This document shows positions 53,096 to 63,756 of a stretch of 64,000 nt of DNA, one piece after another. Under the pieces are notes generated by a model. It was not told the DNA's origin and did no database searches. It worked only from the letters and a program-made list of their open reading frames with translations. Numbering within the stretch: the first letter of the stretch is position 1; the number at the start of each line of letters is the position of its first letter. Source of the stretch: Blattamonas nauphoetae (taxonomy: Eukaryota > Preaxostyla > Oxymonadida); contig JARBJD010000028.1 of assembly GCA_033064195.1 (NCBI GenBank), positions 310,001 through 374,000 on the forward strand, in the 5' to 3' direction. Made by a program: the position numbers and the translations under genes.

Positions 53096-55303
53096 ATGAG
53101 TGATACTACGAACGCCCCACCAGGATGTATGTTCCATTTTTTGCATCATATGATATGTTTACATCATACTTGTCGTGCAGATGGATTTATTCGTCACATT
53201 AGTGAAGGAGGGTTTGGGACAGTGATTGAAGTTGAAGAAAACTCAACAGGCGAACATTTTGCGGTGAAGATGATGCGATGCATGTCATCGAAAGACAAGG
53301 AGCGTATAGACCGCGAAGTTCATCGACTCCGAACTTTTGTTCATCCTCACATTGTGAGACTGAAGGAGGTGATTGCGATGGAGAATGCTCAGGCGATTGT
53401 GATGGAACTGGGGGAACAGTCCCTGGCTCAGCTGGTGAAATCTCACTCGGAACGTGGAGTTCTGATTGATCGTCATGTTTGTCGATTTCTTTGCGATTTT
53501 GTTCGTCTTCTCCCCCTTTCTTTCTTCCCTGCCTCTTTCTCGTTGTCATCGTGTTGTTGCATCATTTTTATTTTCATTTTCAATTTCATGATTGATTTTC
53601 GATTTTGATGCTTGTTTGATTTGGATTTTGTTGTTCAGATTGTTTATCAAGTGATGGTTGATATTTCGTCGGCACTGTGTTTCATGCACAACGAAGCTGG
53701 TGAACGGACAGCACACGGGGACGTGAAATTGGAGAACATTCTTCTTTTTGGTGATGGCCACGCAAAATTGTGTTTGTTCCCATCTTCTTCTTCGCTTTCT
53801 CATTCTTTTCCATATTTCTTCCTCATTCCAACCAATCCTAATTTATCTATCTTCACCTGCCTGTTCTGTTCTGTGATGATTTGTGTTTTTTTTGTTTCTC
53901 TGTTTCAGGTGATCTTGGGGCAGCAGAATCGGAAGATGTGAGCTCGACGCGTGGAGTGATGTCGATGCAATACGTGTCGCCTGAACGAATTGAAGATGGT
54001 GACGGTCGGGCGAGTGGATCGTCGGATGTGTGGGCGTTGGGGATTGTTCTTCACTTTCTTCTTTTTGGGAAGTCGCCGTTCCGCTCAGCGCACGCAGCAG
54101 GACTGATTCGTGAGATTGGGTCATTCCAGCCATCGCAGATTGGGACGAGTTGTGGAGAGAAGGAACGAGCACTTCTGATTCGATTGTTGGATCCTGTTTG
54201 TCCTCCTTTCGTCTTTTCTCATCTCCAATTGTTTCCTCGATTTTCCTTTCCTTCTGTTCTTCTCTTCTCTCACTCATTTTGTGTTTGTGTGTTTTTAGGA
54301 TTGTGGGTCTCGCTTGACGAGCAAACAACTTGCGGAATCGTCGATTCTGCGATGCCTGATCAACACGACGTGGGAAGGATGGAAACTTCTTGAGATAAAG
54401 TCAAGAGAGTTCGAAGCTGAAGTGGCAGCACTCACTAAAGACAATCTATTGCTCCAAGATCAACTGAGGAAGGGGCAATCAACATGCCAAAATAAGCCAG
54501 AATCAGGGCAGATGGAAGAAGAGCGAATTGTTCAGCTGCAGAATCAACTGGAGAAAGTGCAGAGGGAAAAGGACGAAGCTGAGAGAGAGCGAAATGAGCT
54601 GAAGAGAAAGATTGAGGAGTTGGAAGCGGCGATGCAAGGAGCGCAACCAACAGTCAAGGATGGGAAAGAGGAAGAAACAAAGGGAGGTGGTCGGTGGTTC
54701 GAGAAACTACTTCCATGGAGGACTGAAGTGCAAGTTGTGGGAAGCAGAAGGGGAGCAGATGCGATCGAATGGTTCACAGCAGATGGGTACTCGCTTTCTG
54801 GAAACGTCTTTACTCACACAGGAGAATCCGATTCCACTCTCCTCTCGTTCTCGTTTGGGAAAGTGGTTGCCCGATTCACTTTCACATTCAGACGAATCAC
54901 AGATTGGACTTACGTTGGCATTGTCGCTTATTCACAGACTGAGAAAGTGAAGGAGGGAGACATCTGGTTCTCAAGTCTGTTGGGAGGAGCTGGATGGGAC
55001 GTGTCTGAACAAAACAGATCAGCTCGCCAGAATAACAACAAGTCTTCGCATGGATCAGCGTGTGCAGCTGGGAGGAACAAACAGCGAGTGGTGTTGGAGG
55101 CGGATGGTCGAGATGGGAAGAGGACACTTCGGCTGAGTCAGAACGGACAGACACAACCCACTTTCTTCTCCAACATCCCTGTTCCCTTCCGATTCGCAAT
55201 TCTTACCTTCGGAAATCGCGATTCAATCTCAATTGAATCAGTTGACGAGCTTCCAGAACCAACGCTGACAGGAGGAACAACCGAAATCAGAATGGATGAA
55301 TGA
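53096..55303 (+). CDS. Kinase C: intact kinase, coiled coil, SPRY-like protein
   Basis: Five exons: 53096-53126, 53181-53476, 53639-53771, 53909-54195 and 54299-55303, giving 583 residues; introns are 54, 162, 137 and 103 nt. Kinase domain about 10-255: EGGFGTV (about 19), HFAVKM (Lys about 39), HGDVKLENIL (Asp about 135), CDLGAAE (about 154), YVSPERIED (about 177) and DVWALGIVLHFLLFGKSPF. Coiled coil about 270-380 (KVQREKDEAERERNELKRKI). C-terminal SPRY-like domain about 420-583 with LLSFSFGKVVARFTFTFRRI and VVLEADGRDGKRTLRLSQNG. The splice after exon 1 gives PPGYGFIRHISEGGFG, and that before exon 4 gives HAKLCDLGAA, the expected kinase motif. This uninterrupted copy is the reference for kinase B. 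Confidence 0.9.
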
Positions 55304-55809
55304 TGACACAAAATCCAACTGGCCAGATCGAATCACAGTTGATTGTGTTCAGAATGGAAATAGAGCTCGAAACCGATTGAGCTGTTCTCTTCTTCGGTGG
55401 ACAAGACGTGCGAATCGGATGGCAACAAGACCAGAAGTGACCCAATCTTCATCGATCAACCGAGTTGTGTCATCCCCATTCGACTATGAGTGGCAAACCA
55501 TCGACACCAGCTGGAATGAAGTGTGAGAGTGCCCTCGATGAGACGAGTCGATGAAAGCAGTGGTTTCCTGGAATCACTTGAAGATGCCTTCAGCGTGCTG
55601 TCCGACAGGCGAGTTGTGTGACATCTCACTCCGCACAAGACATTGCTCAGCCACCCTTCAAGGAAACGCCACTGCCACTGCAGCTTCATCTGATCAAATC
55701 AGATCAGACTTCGAAGCAGATGCCCACTCCAACCAGTCGCGTGAAGTCAGTTGTCGTTGAAGTCATCGTGAGTTCATCTTCGAAGGAGCAGCACGTGTGG
55801 TCCGAACGA
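55304..55809 (+). other. 3' flank of kinase C, with empty sites for two elements
   Basis: Homologous to 42721-43299 and to the short host pieces at 45622-45667 and 47251-47290. It contains the intact target sequences GTGTGACATCTCACTCC (55614-55630) and CTTCAAGGAAACGCCACT (about 55660-55677). No confident gene: the 76-codon frame at 55296-55526 overlaps the kinase stop and is not conserved in B. Confidence 0.6.
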
Positions 55810-56030
55810 TGAAGTCAACGCTCTGATCATGCAATACATGCGAGCGAATCCAGAACAACGCCCTTCGCTTTCGGAGATTGAGGAGTTGCTCTGCTCTCAT
55901 CTGAACCCGCAATCGAATCTCCAAGCCCAGCCAACTGTGATCCTCCCATCGAACACGAAAGTGACAGACATGTCTCATCCGTCATCGTCAACTCTTCGGA
56001 ACAACAGAAGAACTCACAATTCTTGTTGAT
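55810..56030 (+). pseudogene. Fragment of a kinase C-lobe (subdomain XI)
   Basis: Reads NALIMQYMRANPEQRPSLSE then IEELLCSHLN before a low-complexity tail and a stop. The Arg of the NPxxRPS motif is typical of the last helix pair of protein kinases. Nothing of the rest of the domain is near. It differs in sequence from the corresponding part of kinases A-C, so it comes from another kinase. Confidence 0.6.
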
Positions 56031-56596
56031 GCATCCGAACCAATGCCACATCGCATTCGCACTCGAAGAGAGAAGCGGAAAGAAGAAATGAAGCTGAACA
56101 AGAAATACTATCACAACACGATGGACATGAAACTGAACATGGCACTGAACTTAAAAAGACGGTTGGCTTTCGGCCTCTCGTTTCCACTGTGAAGTTCCAA
56201 CCAGCGCTCGTTCACTCCTCCCACACCTCCACACGCTCTCGTCCAATGATGGTTTCGCTCCGATTCTTCGCCCAGATGAGCAACAATCTCTGTTCTTCTC
56301 TGATGCGCTGCCGTCTCTCAACATCACACAATCTGGTGAATTCTCTCCAAATCCTTCCTTCATTGTTTGACCATTCAGTCTCACCATCATCTCAAGGCCG
56401 GCCTCAATTGTTTGATGAAGAATCTTCAAATTTGGGGTTCCTTGTTTGAATTTTCAGAATTCGAATTGTTTCACTCTTTCTTCGCTTCTCAAACACCCAC
56501 TCTGTCACTGGACAATCTCGATGAAAAAATCAGGGATTGGACACTGAGAATATCACTAGCGAGTGAACGGGAAGAGTTGTGAAATAACTGGGGTCA
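56031..56596. other. Nothing recognised
   Basis: Short frames on both strands (60-90 codons), none with a motif. Near 56533 the sequence GACACTGAGAATATCACT resembles the upstream blocks of kinases B and C. Confidence 0.4.
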
Positions 56597-56700
56597 CAAA
56601 TTTGTTTTGGGAGTGATCTATTCTTGACCGTTTTCACTTAAAACATTTGCACCTTATGAGTGGAATCATGAACGCCCCTCGGCATGATACGTTTTCTAGC
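56597..56700 (+). pseudogene. Kinase D remnant: promoter module plus first codons only
   Basis: AATTTGTTTTGGGAGTGATC, then TTGACCGTTTTCACTTAAAA, then ATG at 56656 reading MSGIMNAPRHD, against MSDTTNAPPGY of kinase C. Homology stops after about ten codons; no exon 2 follows. A truncated duplicate that keeps the promoter. Confidence 0.6.
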
Positions 56701-57031
56701 CACCTTCCAAAAACATGTTCAATATACTTGGTTGGATGTATATCGAAGGAATCTTTGCGAATTTCCGGTTGAAAACGTGCGGAAAGTGCCGAACTTGAAG
56801 AAAAATAAAAAAATTATGACCTCGGATCAAGCCCACAAATCGGAAATCAAGAACCGTTGAACATCCTAGACCATCCTGATATTCTCTGTCCTAGAACTAC
56901 CTTTCTGCACACTCTTCAACCGTAGACACCGTAAGCACGTCTCACCATGATCCTCATCAAAACCCGTTTCATTCGTCGTTCTTCGCGTTTATCAGCATCA
57001 ATTGGAGCTGACGTCGTAGTATCCAGTTTCG

Positions 57032-58270
57032 ATGGAGGAACTTCTGCACCATCTTGATCAAGAATATCTTCAGACAGTGTTCGTTCACACGTCGCAACAA
57101 CTTGATTCGTCGATGAGGAAACTGGAAAGTATGGACGCGTTATCTTCCCCTTCCTCTTTCCCTCTTTCTTCTCTGAAACATCTCTCCAACATTGTCATTG
57201 TTCTTCATTCTTCTTTCCTCAGATAAGCGCAATGCCGTTGAATCGCTCGTGACTGATACTCTCTCGGGAACTCGGCGTCGATCTTCCGCTTCACCATCGC
57301 CATCCCGTTTCACATCCCCCTCTCCTCTTCGAAACAAGTCGAATGCTGATGGAAAGCTCAGAATCGAGACCGATCATTTGAACACAACCAAACACACTCA
57401 TTCGAGGTCGTCTTCGCTGATCTCGTCGAGGACGATTCGTCGGCGAGGAAATGCGGTGTTTTATTCGTCCCCAACAAAAGCCCCGCCATTCAGCAGCGAC
57501 TCACCAACTCGCGAATACTTCCGAAATGCGACACTGCTGAAGCAACAGAAGCGAGATGTTATCGACGAAATGTTCTCAACAATGTCATCACAAACCAATC
57601 GCTCAATTATTGCTTCAAAATCACCAACGAAGACGCCACATCCGCAATCGCTCGTCACACCGAAAGATTGGTCACCGATGCGAAGTCCAACGAGGCTGTC
57701 GGTCTCCCCTCGCCTCTTTCATGCCCAAGCCCCGCCCAACTTTCCCCACACTCCGAAATATGCAGCCCGTCCTTTCGTGTTCTCTGATCCGATCATGACG
57801 GATGATCTGAATCGAACTTAGGATGAGATTATGCAAAAACAGAAACACACCGTGAACCCGAAGCCAAAGTTCAATAAAAGACCAAAAAACCCGCACAAAA
57901 TGCCCGAAGTTCCGTGGCAATTCGTCGTCGACAAAGATGGTCATCTCTTCGACCAGGCGCACAAAGGAGCTACCGATCCTTCCTCTGAGCTTCCACAGGT
58001 TTGCTCGATTCATCTTCTTTTCATGATATTTTTCTCTTTCTCCGTCCATCATCCGTTCACTCGATCCCTCATTGTTCATACAGGCAACTAACTGGAAGAC
58101 ACAATACGACGCGGATCACAAGCCATTCCGACCATTCTCGCCGCCAAAGCTGAATCAGTCGCATGTTTTCAACCATTTCCACCACACTGCAATCATGGAA
58201 AGTGCGTTCGATCTGTCGGAAGAGTTGGAAGGCGAACTCGCTCGAAAGCTGAAGGAAGCGAAGGAAGAGT
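57032..58270 (+). pseudogene. Ser/Arg-rich protein gene, apparently decaying
   Basis: Exon 57032-57128, a 94-nt intron (GTATGG...CCTCAG), then 57223-57821 give a 231-codon frame (MEELLHHLDQEYLQTVFVHT; later RRRSSASPSPSRFTSPSPL and phospho-site-like SPTK/SPTR motifs). It ends at TAG, but the same frame continues with coding-like sequence (EVPWQFVVDKDGHLFDQAHK), a further intron 57999-58083 (GTTTGC...TACAG), NWKTQYDADHKPFRPFSPPK, and a coiled end (EELEGELARKLKEAKEE), then TGA and TAG. Continued similarity in composition past the stops suggests an old longer gene in which CAG and CGA codons became stops by C-to-T change. Alternatively the 231-residue protein is real and shorter. No family recognised. 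Confidence 0.5.
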
Positions 58271-58729
58271 GAGAGAAGTAGTTGGACGAGACGCGTGCGG
58301 AGGGAGAGCGTCGAATGGAGGAGCCCAAAATCGAGTCTAGAGAGAACAGATGGAACGTGAGAATGAAGAAGATGCAGGCAGAAGGACTCAGTGCCAAAAG
58401 GGGGTGGAGGACACCTTCTCCGACGATCTCCACAACCAATCTTCACCCTCGCTCTGGATGTCTGGTCAAGACAGTTGGAGCATGTCGTCCAGCTCTCTGC
58501 CAATCTCCACGGGGGCTTCAAACTGAGACCTTGTATGATCGTGATCAGGATCGCATTTTTCTCTGCTTTCTTCCTCGAGTTCGACTTCTGTCTCTTCTTT
58601 CTATCCGTTCCACCATTTTCTTCTCATATTATTCCCTTCTTTGCTCTTATCAGCCACATCCACTTATCCTGTTCCGATGTCGAGTGGAGGAGATCGGATG
58701 AACTGGGAGAGGAGATAGAGACCAACACA

Positions 58730-59932
58730 CGGCTCTCATTCCCAACCGCACACCATCGCTCATCGTCCAATCGGGTTTGATGGAAGACGCGTTCGTTCTT
58801 CTCGACGATGTGGAAGACCTTCCAACTGTTCATCGAAGTGTCCGTCACTGGATGCCATCATCGAAACACGAGTCTGACAACTCCGTCTGAAATCCACGCT
58901 CAGCTGAACGGGATTGCGAATTCGGTGGACGACCTTCGAATGCCGTTCACAACTTCGATTGGACCGCAGCAGGACGAGACACTAAAACTGGCCAAGTTCA
59001 TTCAATGTCCACTCTGTTCGCTCTTCCCCTCAAAAGCAGCATCGTTTCTCATCCTGATTTCTCCGCTCATTCCTCGTGCTGCTCCCAAGCCATCCATCGA
59101 CCTCAAACTCGATCAACTCTGTTTTGTACAAGACGACAACACCTTTCTCTCTCAATTTCCACTTCAAATCAGTGGTGCTGGGTTCAACAGTTATCGACGC
59201 CGACCCTTCCAACATCTCATTGCTCATCACCGACACACAAATTAAAGCCTGCCAGCTCTCGCGAACGGACATCTCCGAAATCAATTCATCTGCCACACAA
59301 CACTCGATGGGCACGCTCTCGTTCACTTTCTTCGGAACGCTCACCACATTATTCGCGGTCTCGCCCCGCAGACTCACAATAACACTTCGCATGCTGCACA
59401 TCTTGACTGTCCTCTTCACCACACGCTCTCCCTTCCTCGTCTCGTTCAGTTCGCCGACACAGACATTCACTTGCATTCGGTGGGATGAAGAAAACACGAC
59501 AGAAATGTGGATGAACACGCTGTCTCGATGCTTCATTCCAAGTGCAAGTGAATTCCATCTTCGGATGTGCGAGTGTCGTGTTCAGCTGGACGACAACACC
59601 AACACGCCGCCTCGTCAAAGCACAGCGAACACGGACCTCACCAAAGATGGCTCTCTCCTTCTGTCTGTGCTGCAGTACAACCAAGATGCCCACTTCATCC
59701 TCAACTTTGTGCTTGTCTCTTCGATCTTGTCAGGCAAGATGTCTCCCTTCCGATCTCTCAGCAATCCCATCCCACCCTTCCTCTCGGTCTCGCCGCTGTT
59801 GCCTCTGGTGCGGCACATTCTCCGAAATCGTTCTTGTCAACATCTGCGATCGTCCCTCGGCGATCCTTGTCGTCCATCTCGTTTCTCCTTGTCGCTCCAT
59901 GTCGTCTCTCCGCTCCTCACCAACACCTAGTC
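58730..59932 (+). pseudogene. Decayed or mis-framed host gene, identity unknown
   Basis: Coding-like segments in changing plus frames: LIPNRTPSLIVQSGLMEDAF and LLDDVEDLPTVHRSV (58735-58860), IHAQLNGIANSVDDLRMPFT (58890-59010), then a long frame at 59076-59930 with FKSVVLGSTVIDADPSNISL, SMGTLSFTFFGTLTTLFAVS and SASEFHLRMCECRVQLDDNT. The last part looks beta-rich and well composed over 250 residues, so the gene may be only recently broken, or I have missed short introns. No family is recognised. Confidence 0.45.
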
Positions 59933-61366
59933 TTTCATCTCTACCCCTCCCAAACCATCCCTCCTCATCTCTTCACTCTTCTTCAAGTCGCCGACACAAA
60001 CATTGTTCGTGAAGGGCATACCACACCGAGCCCTTCTCTGAGACAGACTGGATGATGTGAAGGAAGGAATTGAGTCATCGTTCGATGACTGTGACTGGAG
60101 TGGGTGACATGCAGTTGATCTTTAGGAAGTGGGGGATCATCTTGTCCTGAATCGATACATTGTCGTTGATAAGTGCTGACCATCGTTCGTGAATCCATAT
60201 GCCACATCATTGACATTGTATTTTTGGATTAGACCATGTTAGAAACGGAAGATCATGCTTCCATGTCAGAGGATGTCGGAAATGTTTGCACTCGACTACG
60301 AGCTGATTTGCAGGAGATATGAGTGAAAGAAATATAGAATAAAACGAACCATGAGAAGGATGGTAGAAAGTGATATGTTTTTGTGCATCAGATTCACCAA
60401 GTACGACGATCACGAGTGCATTTACGAAATGAAGAGTCCAGAGAAGACTAAGGGAGATATCAATGAGAGAAAGAGAGAATGAAACAAACGGTAAGCGAGA
60501 GAGTCACTTTTCAGATGCCATACAAGTGCTTTTTTGACTGTTGGATTAATCACGAAATTCACCATGGGCCATATAAGTTCAAACTCATCCACCCTTCACC
60601 TCTATCACTTTACTCTTTGAAAGACAGTTACAACTGATAAATGGAGCATAATGAGAAAAGATGGAATATAAAAATAACCAAAGTGGGAATTGAAAATTCA
60701 GTCATGGGCAAAAAAATCGTCTTCGTCATATAGAGATGATGAACGATAATTTTTCTTTCCTTTTGTCAAAAACACTTTAAAACCAACTTCGAATACTATT
60801 TCCAAAATTGTAGAGCAAAACTCATGTCTTAAAGTGAAACCGGCGATGATTGTTCGACGTGATTCTGAAGGTCAAACTCTGGCGGTCAAAACCTCCACTC
60901 TTCGCTGGCTGTCGGAGGTGAAGTGAGTCGAATAGTTGATTTCGACACTCAGAAACGACGAACATCCATTCCTCCTTGAGATATTAAGAAAGTTTGAAGG
61001 AAAACTGAGGATTTTCATCTTTTTCATTCCTCCTCAACTTTGAATTTCGACTCGTAGAACTCTCCGTTTGATCTGAATTTAGCGTTTTGCACATGTATCC
61101 GATGGTTAACAAGTCCAAGAGAGGATGAGATGACGTGGGAATGTCGTCAAGTCGAATTAACGTGATATGACATGAAAAGTGAAAGAAGGTCATTCGTTGG
61201 ATTAGCGAGTACGTGGTATGTCGTTTCGTAGATCGCTGAGATTGAGTGATAGTGAGTGATGAAGAGAAGAAAAACACTTTTTCGTCACAATTAGCGATGA
61301 AACTCAACGAAGAGTTGATGTGGTTCATTTTGAACTCATGTCACACACTCTCCAGACAACTTCACA
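59933..61366. other. Intergenic, nothing firm
   Basis: No long frame. A 30-codon piece at about 60833-60925 (KPAMIVRRDSEGQTLAVKTS) looks like a protein fragment but has no neighbours to support it. Confidence 0.4.
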
Positions 61367-61374
61367 TCAATTCA

Positions 61375-61852
61375 CAGGGTTGGGAGGCGTGAGTACATTT
61401 AGGCTTATCGTGAGATCTTTTGATCTCACGATGAGATTTTTGGGTGAGATCAGTCTCCTATTTAAGCGTATCTATTTCTCCAACTTTTCTTGTTTTCTCA
61501 CTCTGATTTTAGAATATTTCATGTCCAAAATGATTCCACTTCACCTCTATTGACTTCCCTTCTCTCTTTTTGTCGCAAAAACGGTTTGATGACGCATCTT
61601 TACCTGTTCAAAACTTGAAACAGTCCGTCACTCACGTTTATCCTCTTTGTTTTTGTGGTTCAAACTCCAATCAAGAGGATCCAACAGCTTCAATGGGCTT
61701 CTTTTGACTTCACTTTATAATTCATCATTTCACTTTTGATAGAGAAATTTGAGATAAAATTGTGTTTTGAAAAGCTTTTAGAGGCGAATTGAAAGAAATC
61801 AGGAGGTGAGATCAAAAAATGGTGAGATCGGTCTGATCGAATCCCATGCCTG
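61375..61852. mobile_element. 478-bp hAT-type MITE
   Basis: A perfect 8-bp duplication TCAATTCA (61367-61374 and 61853-61860) flanks ends CAGGGTTGGGAGGC and, inverted, CAGGCATGGGATTC. GTGAGATC motifs recur inside, including a perfect hairpin CGTGAGATC-TTTT-GATCTCACG near 61411-61432. No coding sequence. The ends resemble those of the 4.3-kb element at 30636-34918 (TAGGCATGGGCA). Confidence 0.8.
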
Positions 61853-61860
61853 TCAATTCA

Positions 61861-63157
61861 CCAGCTGAAATCGGGAAGTGATGCCGCAATAATTTGCGTG
61901 TCCAAAAACTGAACCATCTTATTTCCTTTTTTTGTCTTCCACAGACTCTCTTGATTCCAGAAGTGAGAAATCACAAAATGAGAGGAAGATGAAGTGTATA
62001 GGAAAAAATGAAAAAAGTTGCCTGTTGAGAAACGTGATCTGATGGTGAAGAAAACTTTTGTCCATGACTGTTTCGTGCTCCAGTCGTATATGTAGCAATT
62101 TAGTCGTACATATAGTAAAGCCCAAAAATATTGTCTCATTTGATTCATTCACTCGAATAACATGATCTCCATCAATTCTCAGATTTACACAATCAGAGTT
62201 CAAAGTGTAAAAACTGAAAAATAAAGAGGCAATCCAACATACTTTTCCTCCGACCAGACATTCATCACCCAAACCCAGAATACTAAGTTCCCTTTAATCT
62301 GATTCAGATCACAGGTATTTTGACAGGTGAAGAGTTTGATTCTGTATTTCCGCGAATAACAAGTCCACCAGGACACACATTATCCACCATCATCCATATC
62401 CAGCTCGTTGTTTTCATCCTTTCTTCTGCTATTCCACCAAATACACATTTACGAACAGAACAACTTTACAGATTTCAAATTATTTAGTGAAAGATATAAT
62501 ACTGGGAGCAACTCCTCATCTATTCGACAAACATGACCTGCGAATCTCCTCTCATGACATTGCCAAGACAGTCATTGTCTATTCTCAATGATTCGTTGGA
62601 GACACCATTCAACATTTTTCTCGTGAAACCAAACCAGAAACCAACGCGAGTGACTCGTCTCGTTTTTCGATTCGAGACCTCACCCTATGCAACGAAACAC
62701 ACAATTCTGACCCAGTTGTGAAAAAATGATGGGTATTTATGAACTTTCAAAAAGGATGGATCTTTTCAACGAAACAAAGCTTCAGAAAACACCTCGTATT
62801 TCTATGTGTGTGACTTTTTGCTGATCTACTGACGCTCACCAGAATGTTTTTTGGTGTCTCCAACGAATCATTGAGATTAGACAATGATCCGAACAACCCT
62901 GCGACGTCTCTTCAGTCAATCTATGGGCAGCTTCGACAACTGCTTTCAACACAGGAATGGTAGTGTATCGTACAATCCGTTCACGATTAAGTGAAGCCAC
63001 GCCCACATAAAATGCCTCCCTTAACAATCTCAGGGAAACTCTGTTTGAGGCCGATGGTGGGCAGAGTGGATGGAATGGAAGAGACAATGCTCGGATGCGG
63101 AGAGAAGAGTTCGCTAAGCTTCCTTTTTCTTCAGAACCGGCTGACTCTGCGAGAGAT
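61861..63157. other. No confident gene
   Basis: Frames of 60-117 codons on both strands. One minus-strand stretch (62836-63087, with LREAFYVGVASLNRERIVRY and VLKAVVEAAHRL) has helical, coding-like composition and may be a fragment of a host repeat-protein gene interrupted by the element at 63161. It could not be assigned. Confidence 0.4.
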
Positions 63158-63160
63158 TAA

Positions 63161-63756
63161 TAGTGGCGTCACCAATACGTTCCATGTCAACAATTCGTGC
63201 TTTTTTCTGGAATGATCACTTTTAGTCAAACTAAGAAAAAAATAAAATTTTAGAATTTTCTTCCCACTGGATCCCAAAAAATCCTCACAATAGCTCTTTT
63301 CAACCACTTTTTTCATGTGTTCTCGTCATAACTTCACAACCTGTGAACCGATTTTGATGAAATTTTCCACTGAAACGTTTGTTTGGTGAAATGAACATTT
63401 TGAAAAAAAATTGGAAAAAAAATCATGGGTATCTGGGACGATATGAAAAAAGGCTGTTTTTCGCCCAGAAAAATATCATGGGAAAAAATTTTTTATTTTT
63501 TTGAGTGTCTTTTATCGATATGTTTACGAAAATAATGCTTTTTCTTCGGTCTCAAACGGATGTCTGGATATGGAAAAATGATCGTCGAAAGTTTGGAAAA
63601 TGTGTGGCGTTTCGCTGTATAACGTGTTTTGAGGTTTTCTCAGGATCCAGTGGGAAGAAAATTCTAAAATTTTATTTTTTTCTTAGTTTGACCAAAAGTG
63701 ATAATTCCAGAAAAAAGCACGAATTGTTGACATCGAACGTATTGGTGACACCACTA
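63161..63756. mobile_element. 596-bp MITE of the TAGTG...CACTA family, copy 3
   Basis: Ends TAGTGGCGTCACCAAT / ATTGGTGACACCACTA with inverted similarity over about 120 bp, flanked by a perfect TAA duplication (63158-63160 and 63757-63759). The interior shares the order of motifs with copies 1 and 2 (GAACATTTTGAAAAAAAATT, ATGGGTATCTGG, GAGTGTCTTTTATCGATA), so it is a diverged member of the same family. Confidence 0.85.
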
